A stretch of DNA of 38,076 bases from NCBI GenBank assembly GCA_947624555.1, contig CANQKW010000014.1:1-38076 (forward strand). Direction: 5' to 3'. The stretch comes from an uncultured Clostridia bacterium (GTDB taxonomy: Bacteria > Bacillota > Clostridia > Oscillospirales > Ruminococcaceae). The notes under the pieces are model-generated. The model was given only the letters and a program-made list of their open reading frames with translations, was not told the DNA's origin and searched no databases. The position numbers and the translations under genes are program-made. Position 1 is the first letter of the stretch; every line of letters begins with the position of its first letter. This document shows positions 1 through 7,091 of this stretch, in pieces.

Positions 1-1050
1 ATCGGGCAGAGTAACATATTTTGTGCAGCCTCTGTTTTTCTTACCATTGTTCCACTTTTTATGATTACAAGGACATTTGGCGCACTTTGAAGATTTTAGC
101 GGACAGCAATATTTTTGACGGGTTCGACCGTTATCCGAGAATTTTCCGTCCTTGTGCATGGCAAGCCCCGCGTCACAAATAGGGTGTCCGCTTGAAAGTT
201 TTTTGGGATATTTGGAATTGCGCTTGTTAAGCGGTATGACACATTCTCCGAAGTAGACTTCCTTAACGGTATTGTAAATCGCCTTTACATCATAACCTCT
301 GTCGGCGATAAAAGTACATTCTTTAACTGATAAAAATTCATTGGTTTGGCTTAAAACATCAAGAGCAACAGTGCTGTCGGCGACATCGGCAGCAGTAGTA
401 AGCTCGAAGATCGGTAAGCCTGTAATGCAGTCAACCAGCACATGGTTTTTGTAACCCCAATAGAACTCGAAATTACGTTCGTTATGCTGATTTGAGGCGG
501 TATGAACGCCGAGCTTGCAGTCCTTATCATTCTTAGGCTGATTGTCCTTTGAAAACTTGTTTTTCCTGAATGATTTTGGATTATTTTGCGAAGTATTTGC
601 GGAAATAGGAGTAGAATCAAGCGCAATAAAAGACGTGTCGATGATTCCCATTTCGGAAAGCTTTAAAACCTGTGACTTCATTAGCTCTTTTAAAATGTTG
701 TTGTCAAGGTTTTTGATAAAACGCTCAAAAGTCCAATAGGACGGCAGCGGTTTTAAAATATTAAATCCGCAGTAATGAGCAATTAAAAGATTGTTTTGGA
801 GATAATCCAAAAGGTCTGTAACGCAGGAAAAGCATTCGCATTTCATCACAATGAAAGCGCACAAAAGTGTTCTTTTTGAGTAACCATTTCTGCCTGTTTT
901 TGCGGTGGATTCCGGGAAATTTGACAGATCAAGACTGTTAAAAAGTCTGTCATAAAATTGTGCTTTTGGTGCTGATGTAAACAGCGTGATATCCTGTATA
1001 ATTTCTTGGCGGTAGATAAGAGCCAGCCCCTTTCGTATGGTTTCTTGCAA
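1..1050 (-). CDS. IS transposase, DDE type, 3' end outside window
   Basis: Translating the minus strand from about 1080 to base 1 gives one uninterrupted frame of 350 codons, so this is an intact reading frame cut only by the window edge. It reads as a DDE (IS4/IS5-superfamily, DUF772-type) transposase: an N-terminal segment around FPESTAKTGRNGYSKR, a first catalytic-Asp region IALDSTPISANTS (607-630 area), a second Asp in TFIADRGYD (290-310 area), and a cysteine cluster CPLKSSKCAKCPC near the left edge that could bind zinc. It would cut and join the ends of its own element. An in-frame TAG lies at 1081-1083. The first plausible start is TTG at 1048-1050, with no good ribosome binding site, so the start is uncertain. 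It is the only minus-strand gene. Family level is confident; the exact IS family is not. Confidence 0.85.
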   Translation of the reverse strand, partial: MQETIRKGLALIYRQEIIQDITLFTSAPKAQFYDRLFNSLDLSNFPESTAKTGRNGYSKRTLLCAFIVMKCECFSCVTDLLDYLQNNLLIAHYCGFNILKPLPSYWTFERFIKNLDNNILKELMKSQVLKLSEMGIIDTSFIALDSTPISANTSQNNPKSFRKNKFSKDNQPKNDKDCKLGVHTASNQHNERNFEFYWGYKNHVLVDCITGLPIFELTTAADVADSTVALDVLSQTNEFLSVKECTFIADRGYDVKAIYNTVKEVYFGECVIPLNKRNSKYPKKLSSGHPICDAGLAMHKDGKFSDNGRTRQKYCCPLKSSKCAKCPCNHKKWNNGKKNRGCTKYVTLPD

Positions 1051-1079
1051 TTTAATTATACCAAATTCGGTTGGCTCTT
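1018..1079. repeat. Imperfect inverted repeat at the transposase 5' end
   Basis: AAGAGCCAGCC (1018-1028) and GGTTGGCTCTT (1069-1079) match in inverted orientation at 10 of 11 positions. The putative TTG start of the transposase lies in the loop. It may be a hairpin that shields the transposase from outside transcription, or part of the element end. The other IS end is outside the window, so terminal repeats cannot be assigned. Confidence 0.4.
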
Positions 1080-1104
1080 TCTATATATTTTTTGGTTATA
1101 GTGA

Positions 1105-1200
1105 TATACGTTTCTGGCTTGGCTCATTTTCCCTTTCGCAATGCGGTTTGATGAGTTTTGCTCAGGGCTACAGGAGTTAAATGAGGAGGTGATGGAATGA
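1105..1200 (+). pseudogene. 3' remnant of a phage gene cut by the IS
   Basis: An open frame without a convincing start runs into ATG CGG TTT GAT at 1141 and ends with TGA at 1198-1200. That stop overlaps the ATG of the next gene (ATGA), the coupling typical of genes within one operon. The last 20 codons (MRFDEFCSGLQELNEEVME) look like a real acidic C terminus. The upstream part ends abruptly at stop codons about 100 bp from the transposase. The simplest reading is that this is the tail of the gene preceding DUF6378, whose 5' part was displaced by the insertion. It could also be a chance frame. Confidence 0.3.
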
Positions 1201-1478
1201 AAAGAGCAGAAATCCTTGATGCTGCTAAAGTCTGTGTCTGCGGACAAAGAGAGCAGGATTACGGCAAGCCTGAAAACAACTTTAAGACTATAGCGGATCT
1301 GTGGAATGCTTATCTTGGTTTTCCGGCTGAATACAGCATAGAAACAGGCGATGTCGCTATGATGATGGCTTTGCTTAAGATTGCAAGAATACGCTCCGGT
1401 ACTGCAACAGATGACAGTTTTGTCGACTTGGCTGGATATGCGGCTTGCGGCGGTGAGATAATGGAAACAGCAATATAA
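1197..1478 (+). CDS. DUF6378-like small phage protein
   Basis: A 93-residue protein opening MKRAEILDAAKVCVCGQRE and continuing with YGKPENNFKTIADLWNAYL. This pattern fits the DUF6378 family of small phage proteins, whose helical MazG-like build suggests a nucleotide-related role, although no reaction is established. A strong GAGGAGGTGATGGA ribosome binding site precedes the ATG, and the start overlaps the stop of a truncated upstream frame. It stands just before the putative late regulator and the nucleotide-metabolism genes, in keeping with a role in the early-to-late switch or nucleotide pool. Function remains unassigned. Confidence 0.65.
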   Translation: MKRAEILDAAKVCVCGQREQDYGKPENNFKTIADLWNAYLGFPAEYSIETGDVAMMMALLKIARIRSGTATDDSFVDLAGYAACGGEIMETAI

Positions 1479-1506
1479 TGCAAATCACAAGGGGGGAACC
1501 GACAAA

Positions 1507-2010
1507 ATGAATGAAGAAGCAATGTATGCTGTATATGCCGACGAAATCAAGAAAAGATTGAGGCAATACACTGAGCGTGAACGTGACATTGAAAACCAAC
1601 TTGAACGTATTGAGCAGATGGAGGCTAAGCTTACATCTGCCGGTTCTCCAGTTTTCTCGGATTTGCCAAAAGCGCCCAGCCCCTCGCAGCAGCGTATGGC
1701 TGATTTGACAGAACGAAAAATTGACCTAGAAAACAAGGTCTCCGAGGTTATTAAACGCCAAAAATCCGAAAGGACCGCACTCGAAGGGATCATAGACAAA
1801 CTTGAAATCTCAGACGAAAAAGCGGTTATACGAATGAGGTATTTTGACTCTGCTCCTTGGGATAGCGTGCTGTCTATGCTTTTTGGCGGCTGTCAGGATT
1901 TTCTCGGCAAAGAGGACTCGTATATGCGCAGAGTATATAACCTTCACGGGTCCGCATTGCTCAAAATGGGAAAGATTTATCACGATGAACAAATGCAGGT
2001 CATTAAATAA
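1507..2010 (+). CDS. Putative phage late-transcription regulator (sigma region 4-like)
   Basis: 167 residues. The first 100 are charged and heptad-like (YTERERDIENQLERIEQME), predicting a coiled coil. Residues ~98-160 (IIDKLEISDEKAVIRMRYFD, then LSMLFGG and YMRRVYNLHGSALLKMG) resemble the sigma-70 region 4 / helix-turn-helix of phage ArpU, RinA and DUF1492 proteins, which activate late genes. A GGGGGGAA ribosome binding site precedes ATG 1507. Position fits: proteins of this type usually sit a few genes before the terminase in Firmicutes phages. A target could be the -10-only promoter at 5749. The DNA-binding role is inferred from pattern and place. Confidence 0.6.
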   Translation: MNEEAMYAVYADEIKKRLRQYTERERDIENQLERIEQMEAKLTSAGSPVFSDLPKAPSPSQQRMADLTERKIDLENKVSEVIKRQKSERTALEGIIDKLEISDEKAVIRMRYFDSAPWDSVLSMLFGGCQDFLGKEDSYMRRVYNLHGSALLKMGKIYHDEQMQVIK

Positions 2011-2033
2011 TCCAAGAAAGGAGCTGCAGAAGT

Positions 2034-2630
2034 ATGGAGATTGTAAAAAATGTCCGTATATATGGAATTAACGAATCTATTGTTGCCAGCGGATATTCAA
2101 TGAGAACAGCCCCACCCACAGAGGAGGAGTTTGACTCACTTGTTTCCGACTTGCCTTCGCAACATATATCAAGAGCCAACAGTTTGTCTGCCAATCCCAT
2201 AGGCACAGGTCACGACACGTTCCTTTCTGGTTGTATCGTTCAATTTGACCTCTGCTTTACTGTTAAGGCGTGGACTGAAGCCGAAAGGTATCATTTTTTT
2301 CAATTCGTAAATTCTATGTCGTCTATGCACAGACTCAGTAGGATGGATTTAGACCTTGTATTCTGCGAATACGTTTCCGAAAGTATAAGGGAGGTAATGA
2401 AACAACTTAAATCCAACTATGAAGAAAATCCTACAGAGGAGAACTTCTTGACTCTTGTTTATAGCTGTCCCGTAGGTTTGCGGCTTACTGCAAGAATGAC
2501 CACCAACTATCGGCAACTTAAGACTATATATCAGCAACGGAAAAATCACAAGCTTCCTGAATGGCGGGAGTTTTGCAAATGGATTGAAACCTTACCTTAT
2601 AGCGAACTGATAATCGGCAGCGAGTCTTAA
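2034..2630 (+). CDS. ThyX-like protein of unknown activity
   Basis: 198 residues. It belongs to a family common in gut phages and has features reminiscent of flavin-dependent thymidylate synthase (ThyX): a segment with FTVKAWTEAERYHFFQFVNS followed by SMHRLSRMD, which sits where ThyX has its RHRxxSxNxxSxRY flavin/dUMP motif, and a late segment NYRQLKTIYQQRKNHKLPEW followed by FCKWIETLP, which matches the region where ThyX places its substrate-binding Arg residues. The classical motif is not intact, so normal dTMP synthesis cannot be claimed. Its neighbours are a DUF6378 gene and a class III ribonucleotide reductase cassette, consistent with pyrimidine deoxynucleotide metabolism. RBS AAGGAG lies just upstream. 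It could instead be a nucleotide-binding protein without catalysis. Confidence 0.45.
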   Translation: MEIVKNVRIYGINESIVASGYSMRTAPPTEEEFDSLVSDLPSQHISRANSLSANPIGTGHDTFLSGCIVQFDLCFTVKAWTEAERYHFFQFVNSMSSMHRLSRMDLDLVFCEYVSESIREVMKQLKSNYEENPTEENFLTLVYSCPVGLRLTARMTTNYRQLKTIYQQRKNHKLPEWREFCKWIETLPYSELIIGSES

Positions 2631-2665
2631 GTAGGACAACAGGCAGCTTGTATTACGGGGGTGAA

Positions 2666-2878
2666 ATGCAGGTGGAAGATGACAAGGAAGAAGAAATCTT
2701 CACTATAAAAGCTTGTAGGTGCAAAAGGTGCGGAGGAATATTGCTTTCTGACTATGGGCTCAAGCACAAAATGGGACACGTATGCAAAGCAAAATATGAC
2801 CTCGAAAACTCTTCGATAGACGAAAACCAAATTACTTTTGATGATATTCTTTCAGAGGAGACGGAGGTATTGCATTGA
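2666..2878 (+). CDS. Small zinc-binding protein (DUF6011-like)
   Basis: 70 residues starting at ATG 2666, chosen because ACGGGGGTGAA lies directly upstream; a TTG at 2648 in frame lacks a site. Residues 17-43 carry CRCKRCGG, then GHVCKAKY, the C-x2-C...G-H-x-C-x2-K pattern of the DUF6011 zinc-ribbon proteins seen in phages. The C-terminal third is acidic. The stop overlaps the TTG start of the glutaredoxin gene, so the two are translationally coupled. A structural or nucleic-acid-binding zinc role is inferred; no enzymatic motif is visible. Confidence 0.55.
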   Translation: MQVEDDKEEEIFTIKACRCKRCGGILLSDYGLKHKMGHVCKAKYDLENSSIDENQITFDDILSEETEVLH

Positions 2879-3096
2879 TAACGATATATTCCACAGAACC
2901 GCCTTGTCCCAAGTGCAAGGTAATCGAGAAAAAACTAAATCAGGTCGGCATTGAGTACGATATTATCAATGATGCCGAACAGATTAAGAGGAAAGGCTAT
3001 GGCAACCGCTTTATGCCGCTCGTGGAAGTGGACGGAAAACTTATGGAGTTTGCGGAAGCCGTAAAATGGGCGAACGAGAAAGGAAAGAGCTTATGA
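2875..3096 (+). CDS. nrdH: NrdH-type glutaredoxin
   Basis: 73 residues beginning at TTG 2875, eight bases after GGAGG and overlapping the preceding stop. The redox motif C11-P-K-C14 follows the first beta strand (MITIYSTEPPCPKC). FMPLVEVDGKLMEF supplies the cis-proline loop (MP) and the following strand of the thioredoxin fold. Such small glutaredoxins or NrdH-redoxins deliver electrons to ribonucleotide reductases or keep cysteines reduced. The next gene encodes the reductase itself and its ATG overlaps this stop (ATGA). The electron source may be the FTR-like protein at 5492. The fold is confident; the precise partner is inferred from the operon. Confidence 0.8.
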   Translation: MITIYSTEPPCPKCKVIEKKLNQVGIEYDIINDAEQIKRKGYGNRFMPLVEVDGKLMEFAEAVKWANEKGKSL

Positions 3097-5015
3097 CGAA
3101 ATTGCGCTTTAAGCACGACAACCATTTTTCCAAGGCTCTCAACGATATGGTTGAGAAGTATGGCGAGGACTTTGAATTCCTTAACGGATTTCACGACAGC
3201 CAGTTGGATTTTTCAGAATTTATAAACGGCTTCATTGACAAGAAAGTAGCTGACGCAACTATTGATTCAAATGCCAACGCAAATACTAAGGATATAGTTA
3301 GTCTCCGCAGCGAGAAAGGAAAATCTGACGATAAGCTTATTGCTTTTAACAAAATCTTCTACGAAATAAACAAAAAATACGGACTTGAAACAGCTAAGGA
3401 ATGGCTTGAAACCGAATATAACGGCGGTTTTTATCTCCACGATGCTTCGTCTGCATCGTATGTTCCGTATTGCTATGCGTATGATTTGACACGCCTTGCT
3501 ACCGAAGGATTGTTTTTCCTCAGCAACTACAACGCAAAGCCTCCTAAGCATCTCACAACATTTCTCGATGATGTCATAGAATTTATCAGTTATATGTGTA
3601 ACCGGAGTTCCGGAGCGGTTGGAATACCGAACCTGATTATTTGGGCGTATTATTTTTGGAAAAAAGATTGTGAAACGGGATACTTTATTAAAGACGAGTA
3701 TTATTACCTTAGGCAGTCGTTCCAAAAACTTATATATCGGCTAAATCAACCGTTTTTGCGTATAGATCAGAGCAGTTTCACTAATGTCTCAATATTTGAC
3801 AGGAACTATCTTGAGGCTTTGTTTGGCGGCGTTGAATATCCTGACGGTACTTTTGCAATCGACGATATTGAGGAAATTATCGAAGTTCAAAAAGTGTTTA
3901 TGGAAGTTGTCTCCGACATAAGAACTGAAAATATGTTCACGTTTCCGGTTATTACTTATTCCCTGCTGTTTAAGGACGGAAAATTTGTTGACGAGGAATT
4001 TGCTCGTTGGTGTTCGGACCATAACACTACTTGGAATGACGCAAACTTCTTTGTAAGTGATAATGTCGGCACTCTTTCAAATTGCTGCAGACTTTTGTCC
4101 GATACCACAAAACTTGATGCGTTTATCAACTCTATCGGCGGTACTGCCCTTTCTATTGGTTCTGTTAAGGTTAATACAACAAATCTCATGCGTCTGTACT
4201 ATGAAACCGGTGCAGACGAGGAGAAATACCTTGAATTGCTCCGCAGCAGAATTGAGTTAAGCTGCAAAGTTCTTGACTGTATAAGGCATATCATCAAGCG
4301 CAATGCTGAAAAAGGGCTGTTGCCAAATTATAAAGACGGCGGCATTGAGCTTGAAAAACAGTATTGTACGGTTGGAATTTTAGGACTTTTCGAGGTTATA
4401 CAAGCTTTCGGATATACCGAAACGGACAAGTTTGGTTACATCTTCTATACGGATAAAGGCATAGAATTTGCATCAAGGATATTTGATGTAATAAATTACG
4501 TCAAAGACCATTTCACGGATGAATATTCCTTCAATGTGGAAAGTGTGCCTGCCGAAAGGGCTGCGGTAATCCTTTGCGCCAAAGATAACGCCTTGTACAA
4601 TCCTGATAATGACACTATCATATACTCCAACCAATGGATTCCGCTTACGGCAAAATGCACTATTAAGGAGAAACTCCGACTGTCGTCAATTCTTGACAAA
4701 AGATGCGGGGGCGGCGCGATAGCACACATCAACCTTGAAAACAATTTCCCGAACACAGATACGGCTTGGGAGATGTTGAATACCATCGCCAAATCCGGAG
4801 TGATTTATTTTGCGTTTAACACCAAGATTTGTGAATGTGAGAACCATCACGGTTTTATCGGCACAAACATTTGTCCCAACTGTGGGAAGCCTGTGTACGA
4901 TTATTATGCTCGTATTGTAGGATTTCTTGTTCCAACCCGAGCGTATTCTAAGGAGCGGTTTAAGGAATTTTCTGCCAGAAAATGGTACGACCATGCGCAG
5001 TTGAGGGGAGAATAA
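3093..5015 (+). CDS. nrdD: Anaerobic class III ribonucleotide reductase, catalytic subunit
   Basis: Makes deoxynucleoside triphosphates from NTPs without oxygen by a glycyl radical mechanism. The ATG at 3093 (640 aa) is preferred over 3066 because it overlaps the nrdH stop and follows AAAGGA. Visible hallmarks are PYCYAYDLTRLATEG (candidate first active-site Cys), NVGTLSNCCRLL (Cys pair of the active site), a C-terminal zinc ribbon (CECENHHG, then CPNCGKP) and the glycyl-radical loop RIVGFLVP followed by SARKWYDHAQ. No N-terminal ATP-cone is present, so dATP inhibition through that domain is not expected. Its length fits phage NrdD proteins. The activase gene begins on the base after its stop. 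Confidence 0.95.
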   Translation: MTKLRFKHDNHFSKALNDMVEKYGEDFEFLNGFHDSQLDFSEFINGFIDKKVADATIDSNANANTKDIVSLRSEKGKSDDKLIAFNKIFYEINKKYGLETAKEWLETEYNGGFYLHDASSASYVPYCYAYDLTRLATEGLFFLSNYNAKPPKHLTTFLDDVIEFISYMCNRSSGAVGIPNLIIWAYYFWKKDCETGYFIKDEYYYLRQSFQKLIYRLNQPFLRIDQSSFTNVSIFDRNYLEALFGGVEYPDGTFAIDDIEEIIEVQKVFMEVVSDIRTENMFTFPVITYSLLFKDGKFVDEEFARWCSDHNTTWNDANFFVSDNVGTLSNCCRLLSDTTKLDAFINSIGGTALSIGSVKVNTTNLMRLYYETGADEEKYLELLRSRIELSCKVLDCIRHIIKRNAEKGLLPNYKDGGIELEKQYCTVGILGLFEVIQAFGYTETDKFGYIFYTDKGIEFASRIFDVINYVKDHFTDEYSFNVESVPAERAAVILCAKDNALYNPDNDTIIYSNQWIPLTAKCTIKEKLRLSSILDKRCGGGAIAHINLENNFPNTDTAWEMLNTIAKSGVIYFAFNTKICECENHHGFIGTNICPNCGKPVYDYYARIVGFLVPTRAYSKERFKEFSARKWYDHAQLRGE

Positions 5016-5498
5016 ATGCTTGTAAAGTCGATAATCGATGAAGATTTTTCAAACTATAAAAAGCCGTCTATGTTCATAGGTACTTGTTACTGTGATTTTA
5101 AGTGCTGCGCTGAAAGTGGGGTTCCCGTTTCGGTATGCCAGAATTCGGAACTTGCAGAACGGGAAAATATTGAGATAAGCATTGAAGAAATCTATCAAAG
5201 GTACATTGAAAATCCCATTACGTCCGCTGTTGTACTCGGCGGGCTTGAGCCGCTCGACCAGTTTGATGATGTTTGCAGTCTTATTAGAACCTTCCGAGAA
5301 CACGGCTGTCACGATAATTTCGTAATCTATACGGGGTATGAAGCCGTTGAAATAAGTGATAAACTGTGTAGGCTAAGCGAATTCGGGAACGTTGTGATGA
5401 AATTCGGAAGGTTTATTCCAAACAGCCGCTCGAAATATGATGACGTCCTTGGAGTGACCCTTGCAAGCGATAATCAGAAGGGAGAGGTACTGTGCTGA
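5016..5498 (+). CDS. nrdG: NrdG-like radical-SAM/4Fe-4S activase with unusual cysteine motif
   Basis: 160 residues, a typical NrdG length, starting one base after the nrdD stop. The expected role is reductive cleavage of S-adenosylmethionine to install the glycyl radical on NrdD. Residues 24-43 read CYCDFKCCAESG followed by VPVSVCQN. This gives C26-x3-C30-C31 and C41 but not the canonical Cx3Cx2C. The later VLGGLEPLDQ (GGE-like SAM contact) and FVIYTGY strands are those of NrdG. This cysteine spacing recurs in the family annotated as 4Fe-4S cluster-binding proteins of phages, so it is probably functional and not decay. The symbol reflects context; the chemistry of this variant is inferred. 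Confidence 0.75.
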   Translation: MLVKSIIDEDFSNYKKPSMFIGTCYCDFKCCAESGVPVSVCQNSELAERENIEISIEEIYQRYIENPITSAVVLGGLEPLDQFDDVCSLIRTFREHGCHDNFVIYTGYEAVEISDKLCRLSEFGNVVMKFGRFIPNSRSKYDDVLGVTLASDNQKGEVLC

Positions 5499-5680
5499 AA
5501 ATCATCAAAAACCCTGACAATAGCATTTACGAGGAGGTTACTCGGCTTGTCAACGAGAATGACGGCTACTGCCCTTGCGTTCACGAAAAGAATGATGAAA
5601 CGAAATGTATATGCAAAGCATTCAGAGAGCAGCAGACTGTTGGCGAGTGCCATTGTGGACGATATTGCAAAATAGAGTAA
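5492..5680 (+). CDS. Ferredoxin-thioredoxin reductase catalytic-subunit-like protein
   Basis: 62 residues from GTG 5492, overlapping the activase stop. The cysteine order C27-P-C29, C39-I-C41, C53-H-C55 plus C59 copies the CPC / CxC / CHC arrangement of the catalytic subunit of ferredoxin-thioredoxin reductase, which pairs a 4Fe-4S cluster with a redox disulfide. Spacings are shorter than in plant enzymes (about 110 residues), so only the core is kept. It closes the nrd cassette, which suggests it passes electrons from ferredoxin to the glutaredoxin or a host thioredoxin for NrdD. Family assignment rests on the motif alone. Confidence 0.65.
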   Translation: MLKIIKNPDNSIYEEVTRLVNENDGYCPCVHEKNDETKCICKAFREQQTVGECHCGRYCKIE

Positions 5681-5748
5681 AATTTTCAGCAAATTTCACA
5701 AAATAGAGTATTTTTCATTGATTATCACCTCTAAAACGTGGTAGGATA

Positions 5749-5754
5749 TATAAT
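5749..5754 (+). promoter_or_regulatory. Consensus -10 box without a clear -35
   Basis: TATAAT lies in the 149-bp gap between the nrd cassette and the ParB-like gene. The best -35-like hexamers (TTGATT at 5718, TTATCA at 5722) are 25 and 21 bases away, too far for ordinary sigma-70 promoters. It may be an activator-dependent phage promoter or chance in an AT-rich gap. A terminator follows 29 bases later, so any transcript must read through it to reach 5830. Confidence 0.35.
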
Positions 5755-5782
5755 GGTAGATAATAAAAATAACTCTTATTAT

Positions 5783-5812
5783 AAAGCATCGCTTGCGCGG
5801 TGCTTTTGTTTT
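5783..5812 (+). terminator. Rho-independent terminator after the nrd cassette
   Basis: AAAGCATCGC and GCGGTGCTTT form a 10-bp stem (one G-T pair) with a TTGC loop, followed by TTTGTTTT. It separates the nucleotide-metabolism operon from the accessory block. Because the next gene starts only 17 bases downstream without another visible promoter, partial read-through or antitermination is likely. Confidence 0.8.
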
Positions 5813-5829
5813 ACTCTCGGGAGGCTTAA

Positions 5830-6456
5830 ATGGAGAAAGAAATCAAGATAGTTGAGAGACGAGTTGGGGATTTGCGGCTTGATTTCGGAAACCCCAGAAA
5901 AATCAAAAGTCAAAGAAAAAAGGACCTTGAAGCCTCTCTTGAACGGTTAGGGGATTTCGACATTATCGTCATTAACGAGGAAAATCAGGTAATCGGCGGC
6001 AACCAGAGAGTTACTATTTTTCAGGCTAAGGACCCTGATATGATAGTTACCTGCAAAATGCTCATCGGATATACTGTTAATGAACAGAAAGTTATAAATG
6101 TGAAGCTTAATACTCACTCAGGCGATTGGGATTTAGATGTGCTCAATGACTGGGGCGTTGATAACCTGTTGGAGGACAGTGTCAGAGAAGAAATTAAGAA
6201 AAAGTCGGTTGATGAGCGTACAATCAAAGAAATGGAGCTTATTCACTACGAAGCCTACGACTATGTGATGATAGTATGCAGAAATGAACTCGACTATAAC
6301 GATTTGGTGAGAAAGCTTGGCATTGAAGGCGCAAAAGTCAAAATCTCCAAAAGGAAAATAAACGGTAGGGCAATTTGGTACGACAAAATGAAAGCCCAGA
6401 TAATAAGCGCAGAGCAGGTTAAAGAAAACAAAAGCAAGAAGGGCAGCGACGAATGA
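5830..6456 (+). CDS. ParB/Srx N-terminal-fold DNA-associated protein
   Basis: 208 residues. The N-terminal half has the ParB/sulfiredoxin-fold signatures: LRLDFGNPRKI, VINEENQVIGGNQR (the G-G-N-x-R phosphate-binding box) and LNTHSGDWDLDVLNDWG, which resembles the helix-rich continuation seen in phage ParB-like nucleases. A canonical chromosome-partition role is unlikely without a ParA partner. Phage relatives often sit beside DNA methylases or base-modification genes. The Lys-rich C terminus (KENKSKKG) may contact DNA. RBS GGGAGG is upstream and the stop overlaps the ATG of the acyltransferase. It may direct the enzymes that follow to DNA, but this is inferred from context. Confidence 0.75.
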   Translation: MEKEIKIVERRVGDLRLDFGNPRKIKSQRKKDLEASLERLGDFDIIVINEENQVIGGNQRVTIFQAKDPDMIVTCKMLIGYTVNEQKVINVKLNTHSGDWDLDVLNDWGVDNLLEDSVREEIKKKSVDERTIKEMELIHYEAYDYVMIVCRNELDYNDLVRKLGIEGAKVKISKRKINGRAIWYDKMKAQIISAEQVKENKSKKGSDE

Positions 6457-7091
6457 TTTACATAGAAAAGGCAAAAAAACTCGTTATTATAGGTGCAGGC
6501 GGTCACGCCCTTTCGGTTATGGCATCGTGTGAAAAAAGCCGCCATATTGCCGGGTTTATTGATGAAATGAAAAGCGGAAATTATGAAGGCTATCCTATTT
6601 TAGCTTCGTCAATTTCTGACCTTGATTATCCCGAACGATACGATTATTTCATAGCGATAGGCGACAATGAAACCCGAAAGAGGTTTTATAACGAGATTGT
6701 TGAAAAAGGGCTCAATATTATTTCAGTCATAGACAAAAGCGCAATAATAGATGACAATGTGAAAATCGGCAAAGGCAATTTCATAGGGAAACTTGCGGTA
6801 ATTGTTGCCGGTTCTGAAATAGGTGACAACAACCTTATTAACAGTAAGGCACTAATTGAACACGGTTGCAGGCTTGGAAGTCATATAAACATTTCCACTA
6901 ACGCAACGTTGAACGGTGATGTTATCGTTGAGGACGGCGTGTTTTTTGGCAGTTCTGCCGTGTGTAACGGGCAAAAGAGATTGTGCGAAAATGCGCTTAT
7001 AGGTTCCGGAGCTGTTGTGGTTGATGATGTCGAACCCGGAGTTACAATGGTTGGAGTTCCTGCTAAAAAGCTTGTGAGGAAAAACAAATGA
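6453..7091 (+). CDS. NeuD/PglD-family sugar O- or N-acyltransferase
   Basis: 212 residues. An N-terminal Rossmann-like PglD_N domain (KLVIIGAGGHALSV, residues 9-22) is followed from about residue 95 by hexapeptide-repeat left-handed beta-helix turns (IIDDNVKIGKGNFIG, INSKALIEHGCRLG, VIVEDGVFFGSSAV). The His in IEHGCRLG fits the catalytic base of PglD/NeuD enzymes, which acetylate amino sugars or sialic acid using acetyl-CoA. The C terminus GVPAKKLVRK is family-typical. It overlaps both neighbours by four bases (ATGA), so it is tightly coupled to the ParB-like and PIG-L genes. A phage copy beside a deacetylase and a glycosyltransferase suggests tailoring of a sugar carried on DNA or on a surface glycan. 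Confidence 0.85.
   Translation: MIYIEKAKKLVIIGAGGHALSVMASCEKSRHIAGFIDEMKSGNYEGYPILASSISDLDYPERYDYFIAIGDNETRKRFYNEIVEKGLNIISVIDKSAIIDDNVKIGKGNFIGKLAVIVAGSEIGDNNLINSKALIEHGCRLGSHINISTNATLNGDVIVEDGVFFGSSAVCNGQKRLCENALIGSGAVVVDDVEPGVTMVGVPAKKLVRKNK

Noticed and set aside
5830-6456. Plasmid-type partition gene parB
   Set aside because: No ParA gene or parS-like repeats nearby; the context is phage accessory enzymes.
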